A DNA stretch of 64,000 nt from Laccaria trichodermophora (GCA_018417955.1 JACTVC010000029.1:706135-770134); one strand, 5' to 3'. Numbered from the stretch's first letter, positions 45,049 through 57,628 are shown. Numbers and translations: made by a program. Notes: a model not told the origin generated them from the sequence alone.

Positions 45049-45756
45049 CTGATGATTGTTCAGTTATCGACGTACAGTCTTGTTTTTCTGTTATATGACT
45101 GCTGTGAGGCGCCTTGTCATGTGTTTGTCTAATACTATTCCCCAATTTATATTTGGCATTCCTCTTGATGGATACTAGACTTTATTGGTCTTGTCTCCGA
45201 ATTCGACACCATAGAGTTTGAAATGGACCAGATTTCCATCCTATGAGTGCCGTTAACGCTTACAATTTTAAATTATGTCACTTCGTTATTGTAAAATGCG
45301 ATGTACAACTTTAACATTTTTAGTAGTGCTATATTTGTTCAACCGCTTTATATAAAGTTTTTACATAGTGTGCAATTGAAGCAAGCGATGGGAGAACCTC
45401 CCAAGTCGGATGAACCTGCACTTTTGGCGGATGGACAGGACTTGAACCCCAAGCATAAACACCGTTGAGAATGAGTGCTTTCCCTTTTGGTCAGAAGCTG
45501 CTTAGCGACATTTAGATATTAGATTAAGCTTATAATTAAATCCAATCTACGTTCTGCAGTCAAACATTGACTGTACCTTTTTTCGACATGGTTGAATCTT
45601 GAATCCCATGCCCCCAATTTCCGGTTCTTTGAAAATCCAATACAGATCCAGGTTAATCTAATTTCATCACCCAACTGACCGCAAATACGTGATGTCAAGC
45701 TTGAGCATGACAAGATGGATATGATATTACTTGGCCAACCCGGAAAGAAAAGTCTG
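45049..45756. other. Intergenic, no supported gene
   Basis: Converging 3' flanks. A box-B-like GGTTCAAGTCC occurs on the minus strand at about 45435, but no matching box A or cloverleaf could be drawn. 45280-45370 is AT-rich. Confidence 0.45.
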
Positions 45757-48340
45757 TCATTCACGAAAAACATAGTTCTGTCCATATAGCTTAACTTGAT
45801 CGCTAGAGGAAGAAGCCGACGATTTCCTGAACCGTCTCTTCTTCTTCTTTTCCTCAGGCAGTAACAGCGTCCCCGCACCAACACCCGCACTCCCACCCGA
45901 AGACGACAAAGGGTCATCAGAAGTATCATCGCCCAATTCCTGCGCAGCAGCACCCCCGGCACCCACACCAATCTGATCCTTCGAAAAATCCATGTCCTCA
46001 AGCTTCAGCTCCCTTCCCTGCCCATCAGCAAGGGACGCATCCATCACGGGTGTAGGCACACAACTCTCCCCAGCATCAACGTCCACCCTCCGTTTCTCCT
46101 CCACAGGCCTCCCAAGCTCGTCTTCCAAACACTTGATAGCTTCCTCGAAACTTAATTCGTCACTTTCTGCCTCCTTTTCCCGTTCCTCGTGAAGAATGAG
46201 GAGACGGTGGATTGGGTGAGCGTCGACCCGAGCGAATCGAGCATGGACGTTAGTTCGAGGTGGGATAGGGCGCCTGTGTCGTCTGTATCGTATTGTTTTA
46301 GGTATTGACGCCAGAAGCGTTGTCTTAGGGCGTCGTAGGGTTGGTATTTCGCTCTGCGAAGAGGGTGAGACCACGCTCCACCAAGGTATGAAGTGAAGAC
46401 AAACGAACCGAAAACTCAAAATAGGACTAGACTTGCCCTCCCAAGACGAACTCCCCACCAGCGGAAGCCTATAATCCACCATGGGATGATCTCCCTCCTC
46501 ATCAACGGCGTACAACCCCGTAACTGGATCAGGCTGCGGCGCACTTTCCACCAAGCCCCCAACGTCAAAGCTCACATCCCCAATATAATCATTCGACGAA
46601 AGCTTGTCCCAATCCAATATCGCCAGGTTCACCTTGAACGACGTCTCGTATCGACGAACGTGGAATAAAAGCTTCTCGTCCCAGACGGGGTTGCGGGAGT
46701 GTCTTATTACGCGTGTTCTGAACACCTTTTTGCCGAAGGAGACGACGACGAAGGGATCCATGTCCCATCCTGTTCGCATCACTGATTGAATAATTTGATT
46801 AGTACCAATACCAAACGAGAAGAAGGAAGAAGGCGACTCACTGTTCTTAAATCTCGGCAAATCAACAGCACCCTGTATCTCAAGCATAACAATCCCCACA
46901 ACATCATTAGCCTCCGATCCAAACTTGTACGGCTCACTACTCTTCCTACTAAACCTCTTCTTCTTCCCACCAGCACCCACATCCCCTCCATCAATCCCCA
47001 GCCCAGGCGAAGAAGGTATGGGGGAAGCAGGGGGACGAGGAACAGGCGATGAACTCCTCAAGCGGGATTGAGCCTTCGTTCCCCCCTCACGACCACCACC
47101 GCGACCGCCAATCCCAGTAAGCCCCGATATCTTCCTCGTAAACTTCATCTTGGGCATGAACCCACCACTCGTCGCTTTTGGCGTCGGCTGCGTGAGCGGT
47201 GTGGCTGTTTTGAGGGCTGCGCTGTGTGTAGGCGTCGTGCTACCACCGGGAGAACTTGGCTGAATGATGAGTTCGGGTGGGGGAGGCCTGATACCCGTGG
47301 TAGCAGCGGTGACGAGCGGTGGTAAAGCCTTGTCCGCTTCGGTTGGTGTTGATGGTGTGTATAGCTCTGTGAGAGGGATGTTGTTGTTGGTTGCTGCTTG
47401 ATCTTCGTGGGCATCGACGAATTCGTCTTCGCCTTCCTCGTCTTCATCTTCGTCGTCTGAAGAGAGCCCTCCGTCGTCTTGGAAAGCGTATTGGTTCCCG
47501 TTGACGTGATGTGACCGGATGGTGCCGACGCCTTCTGTCTGAAGTGTCAAGTACATTAGATGGGAAGAAAGAGAAAGGACAAGGACAAAATCGTACAGCA
47601 GGAGCCGAGACCAAAGAAGGCCTAGAGCGCTTAACGAACTCTCCGTAAATCTCATCGTACTCTAAAAGGTTATGTGTTCCATGGGGAGGGACGAATCCAA
47701 TCTTGAGCTGAATGCTACCCGTAGCAGCTGTATTGGGTCGCGTCGATAAGAGGTCGACAGAAAAAGGCTATCATCCCCGTAAGCCAAGTCAAAACGCATG
47801 AGAAATCCATGACGAACCTTATTTCCAGGCTCATCAAACCCCAAAACATTTTCCTCGCCCTCGCCTCTTCCTTGCCCTCGCCTCTAAACCACGATTCCAG
47901 TGACAAAGCCACCTCGCCTAGATACTCCTTCGATAACATGTCCTTATCCCATACCACCAACTCCACTCCAACGAGCTTATCAGCTAGGGAGAGGTAGAGC
48001 GGGAACTCGAAGGTCGCGTCTTTGGGGTTATACACGGGATTCAAAGTCCGTTTGGCGACGGGGGTTTGGTGACGCATCAATAGTACCGAAACGACGACGA
48101 ATCTATACCAAGATGGATGAGCTTGTTACGAGAAAGGGGATAAGAGAGAGACGCACGGATCGCTAGCGCCATTCCGGTCCTTTGCCAAAAGCTGGGTACA
48201 TCCGATAATTTGGATCTTGCATATGACGATGGGGAGTTCTCCGGGGGCAGGCGAGAAATTGTTGCGCCCCGATCCACTTTTGAAACCTAGGCCTTTCGGG
48301 ACGGGAAGGGATTTGAACCTAAGTTGAGCCCTTTTATGGG
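45757..48340 (-). pseudogene. PSD2-type phosphatidylserine decarboxylase, C2 and EF-hand part only
   Basis: Leftward exons encode a first C2 domain (LPIVICKIQIIGCTQLLAKD, intron 48156-48103, then FVVVSVLLMRHQTPVAKRTL and KLVGVELVVWDKDMLSKEYL); a disordered Pro/Ser-rich linker; a second C2 domain (VVGIVMLEIQGAVDLPRFKN, intron about 46850-46789, MRTGWDMDPFVVVSFGKKVF, LDWDKLSSNDYIGDVSFDVG); and an EF-hand-like segment (QYDTDDTGALSHLELTSMLD). A one-base shift near 46170 (GGGAAAAGG) separates it from DELSFEEAIKCLEDELGRP. The frame ends at 45757 with no zinc-ribbon or LGST catalytic domain. Full-length enzymes make phosphatidylethanolamine in endosomal/Golgi membranes; this copy lacks the catalytic part. 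Confidence 0.8.
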
Positions 48341-50170
48341 GCGGGGTGGTGGTAGTGGTGGTGGGGTTGTGGAGCCCATGTGGTATTGGTGGTGTATGAA
48401 AAGAGTGCCCCGAGTGATGCCACGTACTTATCGCAGAGACGAAGTGAAACGGGTGATGAGCGCCGTCAACGGAGATGAATGGTCGACGGGGGGCGATGAT
48501 ACAGATCGGAGTTCGTGGGCGCCCGTTTCTTCAGATTGAATGAAGGGTGGTCCAAGTAGAGAGGCTCTCTATCCTTCCCGTCGTCAGATACCCACAAACA
48601 CAGGGGGTCATATCAAAGGAAAGAAGTGCTCACCAAGCAAGATAAAGAAGATGTGTGGGCGTATCGATGGTTGCAGCGTGATATTTGTACACCAACAAAC
48701 GGCGCCGTTCGGCTGTTGGAGAGGGTGGCCAAAAATACTTTTAGACAAGTCATCATCGTGCTTAGGATCGATGAGCGCAGCACTTGCCTTTTCAATTCCG
48801 CAGAGCACAAGGCTGGACTTGCGAGCGACGATGGGCGAGAAGTGAAAAAGAGGAAGACAGCCGTTGTTGCTAGGCTGTAGTTGCTAGCGTGAAATGTTTG
48901 TCGTCGTCGTGATGTCGTCGCCGTCGTCTTGGAGCATCGAAATCAGCTAATGTTTGGCATCATCCCCCATTTCAAATACACTATGTAGGACGAGAGTTTT
49001 TAGTAAGACCTCTTGTGTGTTCTCCTAAAACACTCAACGAGTCGACTTCTGCAAGAACTCACCGAGCTACTGTTTGCCATGGCAAAAAATATTCCAAAGG
49101 AAGAGGGCGGCCTATCGCCCTTCAAGCTCATTACCTAAGCTTTCACGAACTTTCAAGCCTCGCCTCCTCGTCGTGAACGCAATGTATGCCACCCCCTTTC
49201 TCCCCCCCGCTCTGATCGTCATCCCCTTTATAAATTCTCAACGGGTACATTTATGATTGGTATTCAAACCGCAGAGCGTCAAATGAGGTAGGTTTATCAA
49301 AATGGCGTCGCGCCTTCCAAGTCCTTCTGAAGACCGCCCAGTAATCAGTCTACAGATTTCAAACTTGTCAAGTTGCGAGGTTTAGCGCCCCTATCACAAT
49401 TAGTCGCTTTCTATGGTCGCCTATCTTGATCTGGAACCTCTCAACAACTGCACGTTCTAAAAGTCCTCTCCGACACGCCAATTCCCAGGTTGCTGTAGTC
49501 AAACCGCCGCCCCCTCGTCTCCCTTTACCCACTTAATACTTGCATGAAACTTGGAAACTTAGATTCTTAGGTCGCTCTTTAAAGGTATGTTGTGATCTGC
49601 CTCCGTGTGCGGCGCCTCCTCTGCTCTATTAGATATATATTTCGTTACGGGAAGGGGTCGTTCTTATGGCTCCGGCGGTCGTCTTGGCAGCTGATAGCTG
49701 CCTCTCACCTACTCAACAGCTATAGCGATCTTTACAGCACAAGAGAGTACGAGCCCAAGCCTATTTCACATGGTAATACATAACACACTCGGTAAGGCTA
49801 GATTCCAGATTCGCAACGGCTCCCTTAATTTATCTCATTTTCAAATGATGGTGGATAGTCCCGCTCAAAAGTACTAGGAGCATATTAACGACGCTTCGCT
49901 CACCCCTCCCTCGCGTTTCCTTCTCGGCGGTCACTATTCCATGGCCGCGTTCAGTCTCGCCAGTTTGATCTCGCTCCTTTATCATGCAAATACGAGTCAC
50001 GTATGTATTCCTTCCGCCCTTTCCTAACAACTAAGATAAAACTTTTTGGTAGCGCACAACCAGTTCGTTCCGATCAATCTCGCCGAATTTCGGATAGCCT
50101 TATTAACCAAAAATCAACCCAGTCGCCGCCGTCTGCCTCTTCGTGCGCACCTACCCCCCTTGCCATCAAC
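48341..50170. other. Stretch without a supported gene
   Basis: No domain seen. A possible first exon for the DUF6533-type gene lies at 49941-50000 (ATGGCCGCGTTCAGTC, then a GTATGT donor at about 50000). The rest gives only short, unsupported frames. Confidence 0.4.
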
Positions 50171-50194
50171 GACGTATACTCACTAACACCCTCA

Positions 50195-51420
50195 ATTAGT
50201 TATACGAATACCTATTAAACCTAGATCTCGAGGTCGAGCATATATGGAGTTCCCGCTGGACCACGATCAAGGTTCTCTATTTATTAACGCGATACATGCC
50301 CTTCCTCGACATAATCTCCGTGCTGTATTGTAAGTTTCGTCATCAATGCATCACCACTTACATATCTCTCACTAACCCTATCGTCAGATATCCTTCTCGA
50401 CGGCTCTTCAGAAGAAGCTTGCCGTACAACATTCCAAGTCAACGGCTGTACGTCTCTTCATCTTCACTTCTCCCCCCCTTTTTTTCGCTAATCCCGAAAA
50501 CTAGGGATGTTCGCAATCGGAATTTCAGTCACCGAAAGTAAGACAACCTCCATCACATCCCCCAACCACGAAATTAACCACTTTTAAACCAGTCCTCCTA
50601 ACGATGAGAACGTGGGCGATCTGGGGTAAAGATTCCAGGCTTACCATCATCCTCCCGATTCTTTGGGCGCTATGCTTTGGTGGGGTGTTCACTTTCATGG
50701 GGTTTTTTCTCAAATCCGTGACGTGTGAGTGTTTTTTTTTTGCGTTGTACCATTCATTCATTGCTTACTTTTTCCATACACGGTTATTCCGCCCCCTCGA
50801 GGAGCCGGATATCAATCAGCGGGATGCTTCAACATCAGCGGCAGCCCAATGTTATTCGCTTGTTGGGTGTTCGTTACGGCTTATGATCTAGGTGAGAAAA
50901 CACTTGATTACTTACATGGACACTTACTTCTACCCATCGTATCGTGCAGTTCTGCTGATATTGATTGCGATCAAGGGACTTCCGGCGCGTGCGTATCCTG
51001 TCGATCTTCATGCGCGCAATTGGAACTGAGGTTTTTTGTTTGGTAGTGAGAATGACCACATCCTCACATCGGAGACTCGCAAATGCGGTGTTCCTGAACG
51101 GACTGATTTACTATTTCTACCTCTTCGGTTCGTCCCTCTACCCTTCGTTTACATTGTCAAGAGCGTTGAACCCTTCTCTTGTCCTCCAGTCATGTCGGCC
51201 ATTAACGTCGTTCTCATATATCCAGTATGTTCCCCCCACCTACAACCTCCCGTCTATACCAAACTCATCTCACTTAGTATGCCTACCACAACCTTCTCTC
51301 AACGTAATCTCTTCTCCATCTCCATCTCGTCATCAGCTTATCTCACCTCTATTCTCACAGGTTCGAACGAGCGATGTACTCTATCCTAACTTGCCGTGTC
51401 ATCCTCGACATCCGCACTGA
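50195..51420 (+). CDS. DUF6533-type integral membrane protein
   Basis: Exons read LYEYLLNLDLEVEHIWSSRW, TTIKVLYLLTRYMPFLDIIS (donor GTAAGT near 50330), STALQKKLAVQHSKSTA, GMFAIGISVTE, LLTMRTWAIWGKDSRLTIIL, PILWALCFGGVFTFMGFFLK, then GCFNISGSPMLFACWVFVTAYDL, LLILIAIKGL and VFLNGLIYYFYLF. The LTLD-EV-IW opening and LRTWAIWGK-type motif are hallmarks of the large Agaricomycete DUF6533 family of seven-helix-like membrane proteins. Introns are short with good GT..AG ends. The first exon is uncertain (50195 is an acceptor; 49941 is a candidate start), and the 3' end near 51.4 kb is approximate. Function of the family is unknown. Confidence 0.6.
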
Positions 51421-51780
51421 AACGAAAGAGAGCCTCGAAATATCCAGCCCTAATTATTCAGTAAGGCTTCCGAATCGGTCTAAACAATGATTAATCCTTT
51501 CTGATTCTCTATATATTAACTCCCTTTTGAGTTCTAAACTATTACTTATGCATGGTGGACTCGGAGGACCTACTTATTCCTTCGGTTGTTGGTCATGTAA
51601 CTATGTATCAATTAAGCTTGAGTTAACATACACGACTTAATTCCGAACTGTTATAAGATGATGTGTGATGAACCAACCCCGTCTGGAGAGCCAGAAATTT
51701 GCGTGGCCTTGTGGGTTTGCATAGGTAGGTTGATGCGGGGCACGAGTCAAGAAGCGTACTTAGACGGCACCATTCGATAT
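51421..51780. other. Intergenic, no supported gene
   Basis: AT-rich transition into the compositional island at 51.6-57 kb. No repeat or gene is evident. Confidence 0.4.
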
Positions 51781-52760
51781 GTATCTTCCCCATCATTTCA
51801 TCATCATCTTTATGGTCCCAAATTCAACACAATTTCCTGCAATACTTCGAGCTCCATCCCTCCCAACTGCACAGATTGGTAGTCAGGATCTACTGGGCTA
51901 TCACTCTTCACATGTTCCTCCAGAGTTCCATCCTACAGAGTTCTCCTCATCTTTGTCTTTGCTGTCTCTCTCATACAGCCATAGCCCTTCACCCATTCCA
52001 TCCATGGATTTTCCTACATCTGGAGCCCAGGCTTCTCCATCATTTAGCCTGGATCTAGAATTGCATCAGTTCTTGGCAAAAAATGCTGCTACACAGAATC
52101 CAGATGGATCCACTGGCATGCCATCACCACATATGAATGTTCCATCCTCAGTACCCCCAACTACACCACCCAGTGTTGATCAATTGGTGATACTCTGTGG
52201 AATCACAGATACTGAAAAAAAAAAAAGAGGCAGTATATGCATCAGGTGCAAACAATAATGCATCTTTGATCAGTATGGCAAAAAACTTCCAATCCATGGC
52301 TTTGATTCTCAAAAAACTTGGTATGATCTCACATGGAGAGTGCTCATACGCAATATCCATGCTACAAATCAATTGTGCAGGGACCACTTTCCATCATGAC
52401 GACATTCTGAAACATTTTTCATGGTCCCCAGCATCATTCCACAAGAAAGCAGCCACTTACGCCTGGGCAGAGGAGGCAGCATTGCAGCAATGGAGCTTTG
52501 TTGAAATACCAGGTACTTTCTTTTTTTTAAACTTTTTATTCTAATGTTCAATATCCATCAAATAGATGAAAATCATGGACAGTGGCCTCTTTACAAGACA
52601 TGGTGTGGAATCGTCTGGGCTTTTAGACCTGGTGGTGGGTGTGATAAAAATACTACTCCAAGTTTCCAGGCAAATAGTTTGGATGAACAGTGTGCTGGTC
52701 AGCTGACCCAGCACAGTTTGTTCACTGAACGCACTCACTTAAAACAGTTGCTAAAATAGA
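51780..52760 (+). CDS. Unrecognised plus-strand gene in AT-rich island
   Basis: Two coding-like blocks: SMDFPTSGAQASPSFSLDLE to VDQLVILCGITDT (to about 52205), then after a poly-A/AG disruption SMAKNFQSMALILKKLGMIS, HGECSYAISMLQINCAGTTF, HHDDILKHFSWSPASFHKKA and ALQQWSFVEIPG (to about 52512). A GTACTT donor at about 52513 and an AAATAG acceptor at about 52566 lead to DENHGQWPLYKTWCGIVWAF. The homopolymer at 52212 (AAAAAAAAAAGAGG) separates the first two blocks. I do not recognise the family. The TTTGTTT/CATG-rich style resembles the convergent gene next to it, so both may belong to one mobile or introgressed segment. Confidence 0.35.
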
Positions 52761-52839
52761 AATTTTAAATATGTTGCAGTGCTTTTCATATATGTATATT
52801 TGCATACATATATCAAGAACAGCTACTACAGTTATGAAT

Positions 52840-54640
52840 TCTAATCCACCTCCTGTACATCATGAGGAATGTCAGCCCCATCTTCAACTAATGCTCCCTT
52901 CTCCTCCAACTCAAGCAAAGCATGTTCGACACGGGTGGTTGAGTTCATTGCCAAGCCCATAGAAACAATGCTGCCACAGTCTGAAGTAGCATGGAGATGT
53001 GCTGGCTTGAAGGCCATTAGTGTGTGTGCGGCCCCTTGGACAACAACACCAAGTCCAAAATCGATAAAGTTAGAGCCCAGATTGTCAGGCAATAACTTGG
53101 GACTCAAAACCTTCTGAAGAACAGTCCAAGCAAAAGCCCAGATTGTGGAGCATCCATTGGTGTGAGATGGGCTACATCAAATGGTATCAATTTTTGTGTT
53201 AAAAGAAGTAATGATGACAAACTTACGCTTCATATGAAACTGTGGCGACTCCCTCAGGAGGGGCACGAGAAGCTTGACTAAATGTATAGTCTGTATCACC
53301 CAACGAAATTGAGAACCCACACCCTACTCAATTTTCATTACTAGTTGATGGAAAAAGAAAAAGAAAAGTTACTGCACCTTCTGGAACATTGCGCATTGCC
53401 ATCGTAGGATAAATACCATCCAGCTTATCTTGTACTGGCTTTGTGACATCTGTAGGGAGGTAAGCTTTGATGAGTGCCCACAACAAGCTCATCCCCCCCA
53501 GAAAATCTGTGTCCTGCTCGACCATCTCCTCCTTCGACAGCTTCCGTGTAAAAGACTTTGCCCATCCAAGAATCTGGGCATGGCAGGGCCCCATATTAAG
53601 GCCAATTTGTACCATCTTTCCTAGATGGCTTGGCTGTCAAAGAGATCAGTCGAAGTGTCTGTAACTCATAATTTACAGAATAGAAAGATGCACGCGGACA
53701 TCACGCCGGTTGCAGCATGCTGTCTTGATAACCAGTTCCAACCATGACATGAGTGGGTCCACAAAGGGGGCATCACAAGGAACATCCCTCAATACCACCA
53801 ATTCAATTTCATAATCTAATATTATAAGTAATTTTTAATAATAATAAATGTAATTGGGGTCACATACCTTTATCTGCTTTAGAAGATACAAATATCGCTG
53901 ATTGGTTAAATGGAAGAACATAGAAGCCACTTTCTGCACAGCAGAGGATGGCATTATCAGGTGTATCCTGATCCCAGACTTCCACAGCAGGACAGTAGCG
54001 CTTGTAGTTATGCTGCTTGCCCCCTGGGTAATCCTTCAACTGGCCTTTCATATATCTGCGCTCATGAAGAACAAGAAGGGCACCATATCTTTTCTGGACC
54101 TCAACCACTGCATCGTCAAAGGTAGCTGCCTCCCGAAGAATAGCAATAACAGAGACCTGTTTGGCACAGAGACGAAGTGCATCAACCTAAGCCATAATGT
54201 ATTTGGCTTGCATAATACAAATATTAACGAGTAAGATTGCGCACAATTTTCCTTCTCTCCTGGTGGCTAGCTTTACCCTCAAGCACCTTATCGTGCAATG
54301 CTTTAAAGAGTCCATAATGAACTGAGCCCATCTGGTATATGTTGAGTGCCTGTCTGATGAATTCAGGCCACTGTGACGATATATCAGCAGGGGGTATAGA
54401 TATCTGGGAGCCAGACCCGACATACCCCAGACCCTTCCTGGAACTGGCCCATAAAGGGTGCCCCTTCTAGAATTGTAGCCTCAGCATCAGATGTCGGGTT
54501 GTCAAGGTATCTTAGCAGGAGCTGGTCAACAAGCTCCCCCTCGATATAATCACGAACTGCCAGAACAGATCAGATCAGCTTTAGCAGAAAAGAGCTCCTA
54601 CAGAAGACATACATTCATTGGAACCTGTAGTTTTGTGACC
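52840..54640 (-). CDS. Unrecognised minus-strand multi-exon gene
   Basis: Leftward exon-like blocks: DISSQWPEFIRQALNIYQMG, SVHYGLFKALHDKVLEGKAS (54400-54240), VDALRLCAKQVSVIAILREA (from about 54190), VVEVQKRYGALLVLHERRYM, KGQLKDYPGGKQHNYKRYCP, AVEVWDQDTPDNAILCCAES (54120-53880), YEIELVVLRDVPCDAPFVDP (about 53815), MVQIGLNMGPCHAQILGWAK, SFTRKLSKEEMVEQDTDFLG and LIKAYLPTDVTKPVQDKLDG (53615-53385), and a last block around 53240. Introns of about 45-65 nt separate them. Composition is clearly protein-like and the blocks are collinear, but I know no family. It converges with the plus-strand gene at 51.8-52.8 kb. Confidence 0.45.
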
Positions 54641-54789
54641 TTGTGTCATTGTAGGTGGGTGGAGGATGCGAGATGGGAGTATGATAACAGAATCAGTGGC
54701 AGGTGATAAGCAATGTAAATGTGTAAGCGATGTGTAAGCAGTGTGGCTGACTTATGGGTCATGTAGCTTTATGCTCCATACATAATAAT

Positions 54790-54910
54790 GCCACTGTGGT
54801 GTAATGGTGTAATGGGCTGCCTTCTGTGTATAACGTCTGGTGTGCCTGATTCCATAAAGCCATGTGACCCAGAGTTCAATCCCCAGTGAGTGCATAAATT
54901 TTTATATCTG
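54790..54910 (+). repeat. Possible tRNA-derived SINE head
   Basis: TGGTGTAATGG at 54797-54807 resembles an RNA polymerase III box A, and GAGTTCAATCC at 54872-54882 resembles a box B, about 65 bases downstream. An A/T-rich tail follows (TAAATTTTTATAT). I could not fold a cloverleaf, and only one copy is seen in the window, so a SINE or tRNA pseudogene is only a suggestion. Confidence 0.25.
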
Positions 54911-57625
54911 TGCAAAACAGCATATTGCAACATGGTAGTGCAAATTTTTGTTGCCCTCAATAATGCATTCATTTTGCTTGATCAAACAAAGGAATAAAGA
55001 CAAAAATCCTATATTTATTATATGTGGAAAGCCTGGAGCATTCCAAGATGAAATACTTTATTAAATGACTTGCAGGCTGCAGGCCATTGCTTTGCATGGC
55101 AATATGAGTCCTGTTTTTTATATACATCATCATGTTTGCCACTAAAGCTCCAATTACAAACCATGCAACCGCCGAGTCGCAACCAAAAAGCGGAATGGTC
55201 CCACTACTGCTACGGATAATGCGCAAACAGACCCATAAAATCGAATATGAAAAGTAACCTACTGTCTGATGGATAACCAAAAACAAAAAAAAACAAAAAA
55301 AAAACAAAAAACCACCACATCCGGAAATACACTGAATCACAAAGTCACCTATCATTGATCAAGTTTCCACTGCCAAGCAGCATGTGCTGGTGGTCGGGTC
55401 GCGCAGATAAGATCGATAGAGCTTTATTTCGGTATATGACTCCTCAAGGAGTGTCCGATTTTGCGTACGTAGTAACACCATAATATGCCAGAAAAGGGGG
55501 CACCATGTAAACAAAGTCACTTCTACAACCGGGCGGCTAGGCAAATATGGTAATCAGCAACGCCATAACGCACCAGGGCGGAGTTCTCATACCTGTGGCC
55601 CATAGCAGCTGCTATCAAAATTCCCTATTTGGAAATTGATAGCAGCTGCTATCAAAAAATCCGAAAGCGGCAGCTGCTATCAAAAAAATCTGTAAACGGA
55701 AATTGACAGCAGCTGCTATCGAATCAGGTAAATAGTTCTCACACCTGTCTGCCTTGTCTTATATTTTGCAATTTCACCATTTTTTAGTTCTCCACTTGTT
55801 ACAACCTCTAGTAGTCTCACAAATTTTACCACTGTATTGTAATACCCCAAAGCAGCCAAACATTTCAGAAAATACCTTGAAAGTGCAATCATTCACTATT
55901 GAATAATTCAGCAAAGGCTTATAAACTGAATTTAAAATAAAACAATTGCATATTATAAAAATTGCACATGAAACTGTAACAGTTCAAACCTTATGCATCC
56001 TCCAAGTTTCAGAAGATTTGAATGTGTTTCTATTGCATGATACATGAAGAACAGCTGTATCATTCAGTGGGGTAGTTTTTTGCTAAATCTGCACATTCTG
56101 ACAAAGATTCACTGTATCTAGAGCTTTTTCAATCTTCTTCAAAATTCTGCATGAATGTAGAGAATATGTAGCAGCTTGAAGGAGATTTCAATATACAAAT
56201 TGCCTTGTTTTTCCCAAAATGAGTCTAGAATTTTTTTCTTCTGGTTATCACTCCCACCAGGTTGACTAGAAGACAGTCTGAGCTGTTAGCTTTTGAATCC
56301 CTGATATACCCCCTCAGAAAGCCTGTAAGTTTTGGATAACCAAAACAAATGAGTATCAACTGGTGCCCAAAAGAGTAGAAGACATTAAATATTTTTTTGA
56401 AAATCTTCATTGATGGGATGTTTTGGGCTCAATTTGGACTTTGATTGCCTTTTGTGCATTGAAAACATGCTAGGTTTTTTTCTGGCAGTTGATTACTATT
56501 GATAATTGGAAAATATAATTTTACATGCAGCTGCAACAATTTTTGGCATCCCGAAACTCTGTAAGCAGGCAAATACTTGTTACTTATGAATATAGTGCAC
56601 AGCCCTGATGCAATTTAGTATACAACCTATTTTTGGGGGATTTTCTGGATTTTTTTATCATAGGAAAGTGATGCAGTACTAACAAATCCCTCCTTTTTCC
56701 CTTTTTCCTCTTTCCTTTTTGGGAATTTTACTCTTTTTCCTTTTATATTCCCACAACTATGATACCAGGGCCCGCACCAGCTGAACCAGACACACGCTGG
56801 CGCCGTCACTCTTTCGCGGTACCTTCTGGAATTCCAGGTGATCCTTCAGGCTTTGCTGCACCACAGCAATCGATTTGCCCACTGTCCTGGCCCACCCTGG
56901 GCCATCCAGTTCGCCAATAAAACGCTCACGCCGAGGGAGGCTGAATCAATGGATCAGCCCCATTTCCATCCTGTATCAGCGGCTGTGGACCGGCCGTGTA
57001 ACTGTTCGATTTTGCTCGACCTTGAGCAGTTGATTGTGCAATGGCAAAAAAGGGTGACAGGGGGTTGACAAGATTTCGTTGAACTTGGACAGATCCGGGT
57101 GGAGGGAGGGAGGTTTTGGAGAAGACAGAATAGGTAATTACATTGAGCAAGATGGGTACTCCGTTACGAGGATGGCCTAGGGAAATATATTTGATGTTCA
57201 GGACAAAAGGGTAAGGGGATACACGTACCATTCACTTCCACAACCTCCCACTGCCTCTCTACACCGCCTGCTTGGCTATCCAGCTATGTTCCCTCATCGA
57301 TTGAGTCATTAGAAATGTGTAGTGTGTTGTCGACGTCCAACTGATAGTGCACAATCACGGTAAGCGTTCGCGAAACCTCTCGATCCGCTGTTAACGACTT
57401 ACCAGCCTACTAGACCTCCGAAGCGTACGTCACGTCCATTGTACTACGTGTTGGAAGCGCCGGCGCTGACGGGTTCATGAACAGGAGCCCCAGTCGGTTT
57501 GGTGACGCCGGTGGGCGGCTATCGAGGTGGTAGAAGAGTGTGTGACTAGGTCATGTGTTACGGATCAATAACCTTCAGCGAAACCGAGGTTGTCCGTGCA
57601 ATTTAAAAGCCACAATAACTCATAT
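54911..57625. other. AT-rich island, no supported gene
   Basis: Apart from the palindrome array at 55.6 kb I see no gene. A poly-A/CAAAA tract lies at 55270-55310. 55740-56700 is strongly AT-rich. 56840-57230 is more balanced, with open frames on both strands but no domain. The composition resembles 12.3-13.4 kb. Confidence 0.45.
55582..55748. repeat. Four-copy palindrome array GATAGCAGCTGCTATC
   Basis: The 16-bp palindrome or a one- to two-base variant occurs at 55601-55616, 55638-55653, 55667-55681 and 55705-55720, spaced 30-38 bp. GGAAATTGA precedes copies 2 and 4, and TCAAAA follows copies 1-3. The array is bracketed by an imperfect direct repeat, AGTTCTCATACCTGT (55582-55596) and AGTTCTCACACCTGT (55734-55748). 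Confidence 0.75.
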
Positions 57626-57628
57626 ACA

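Noticed and set aside
45395..45490. tRNA gene on the minus strand (GGTTCAAGTCC box B)
   Set aside because: No acceptable box A, D-arm or acceptor stem could be paired.
54700..54780. Microsatellite-like GTGTAAGC repeats as a functional element
   Set aside because: Only two or three degenerate units; consistent with chance in AT/GT-rich DNA.
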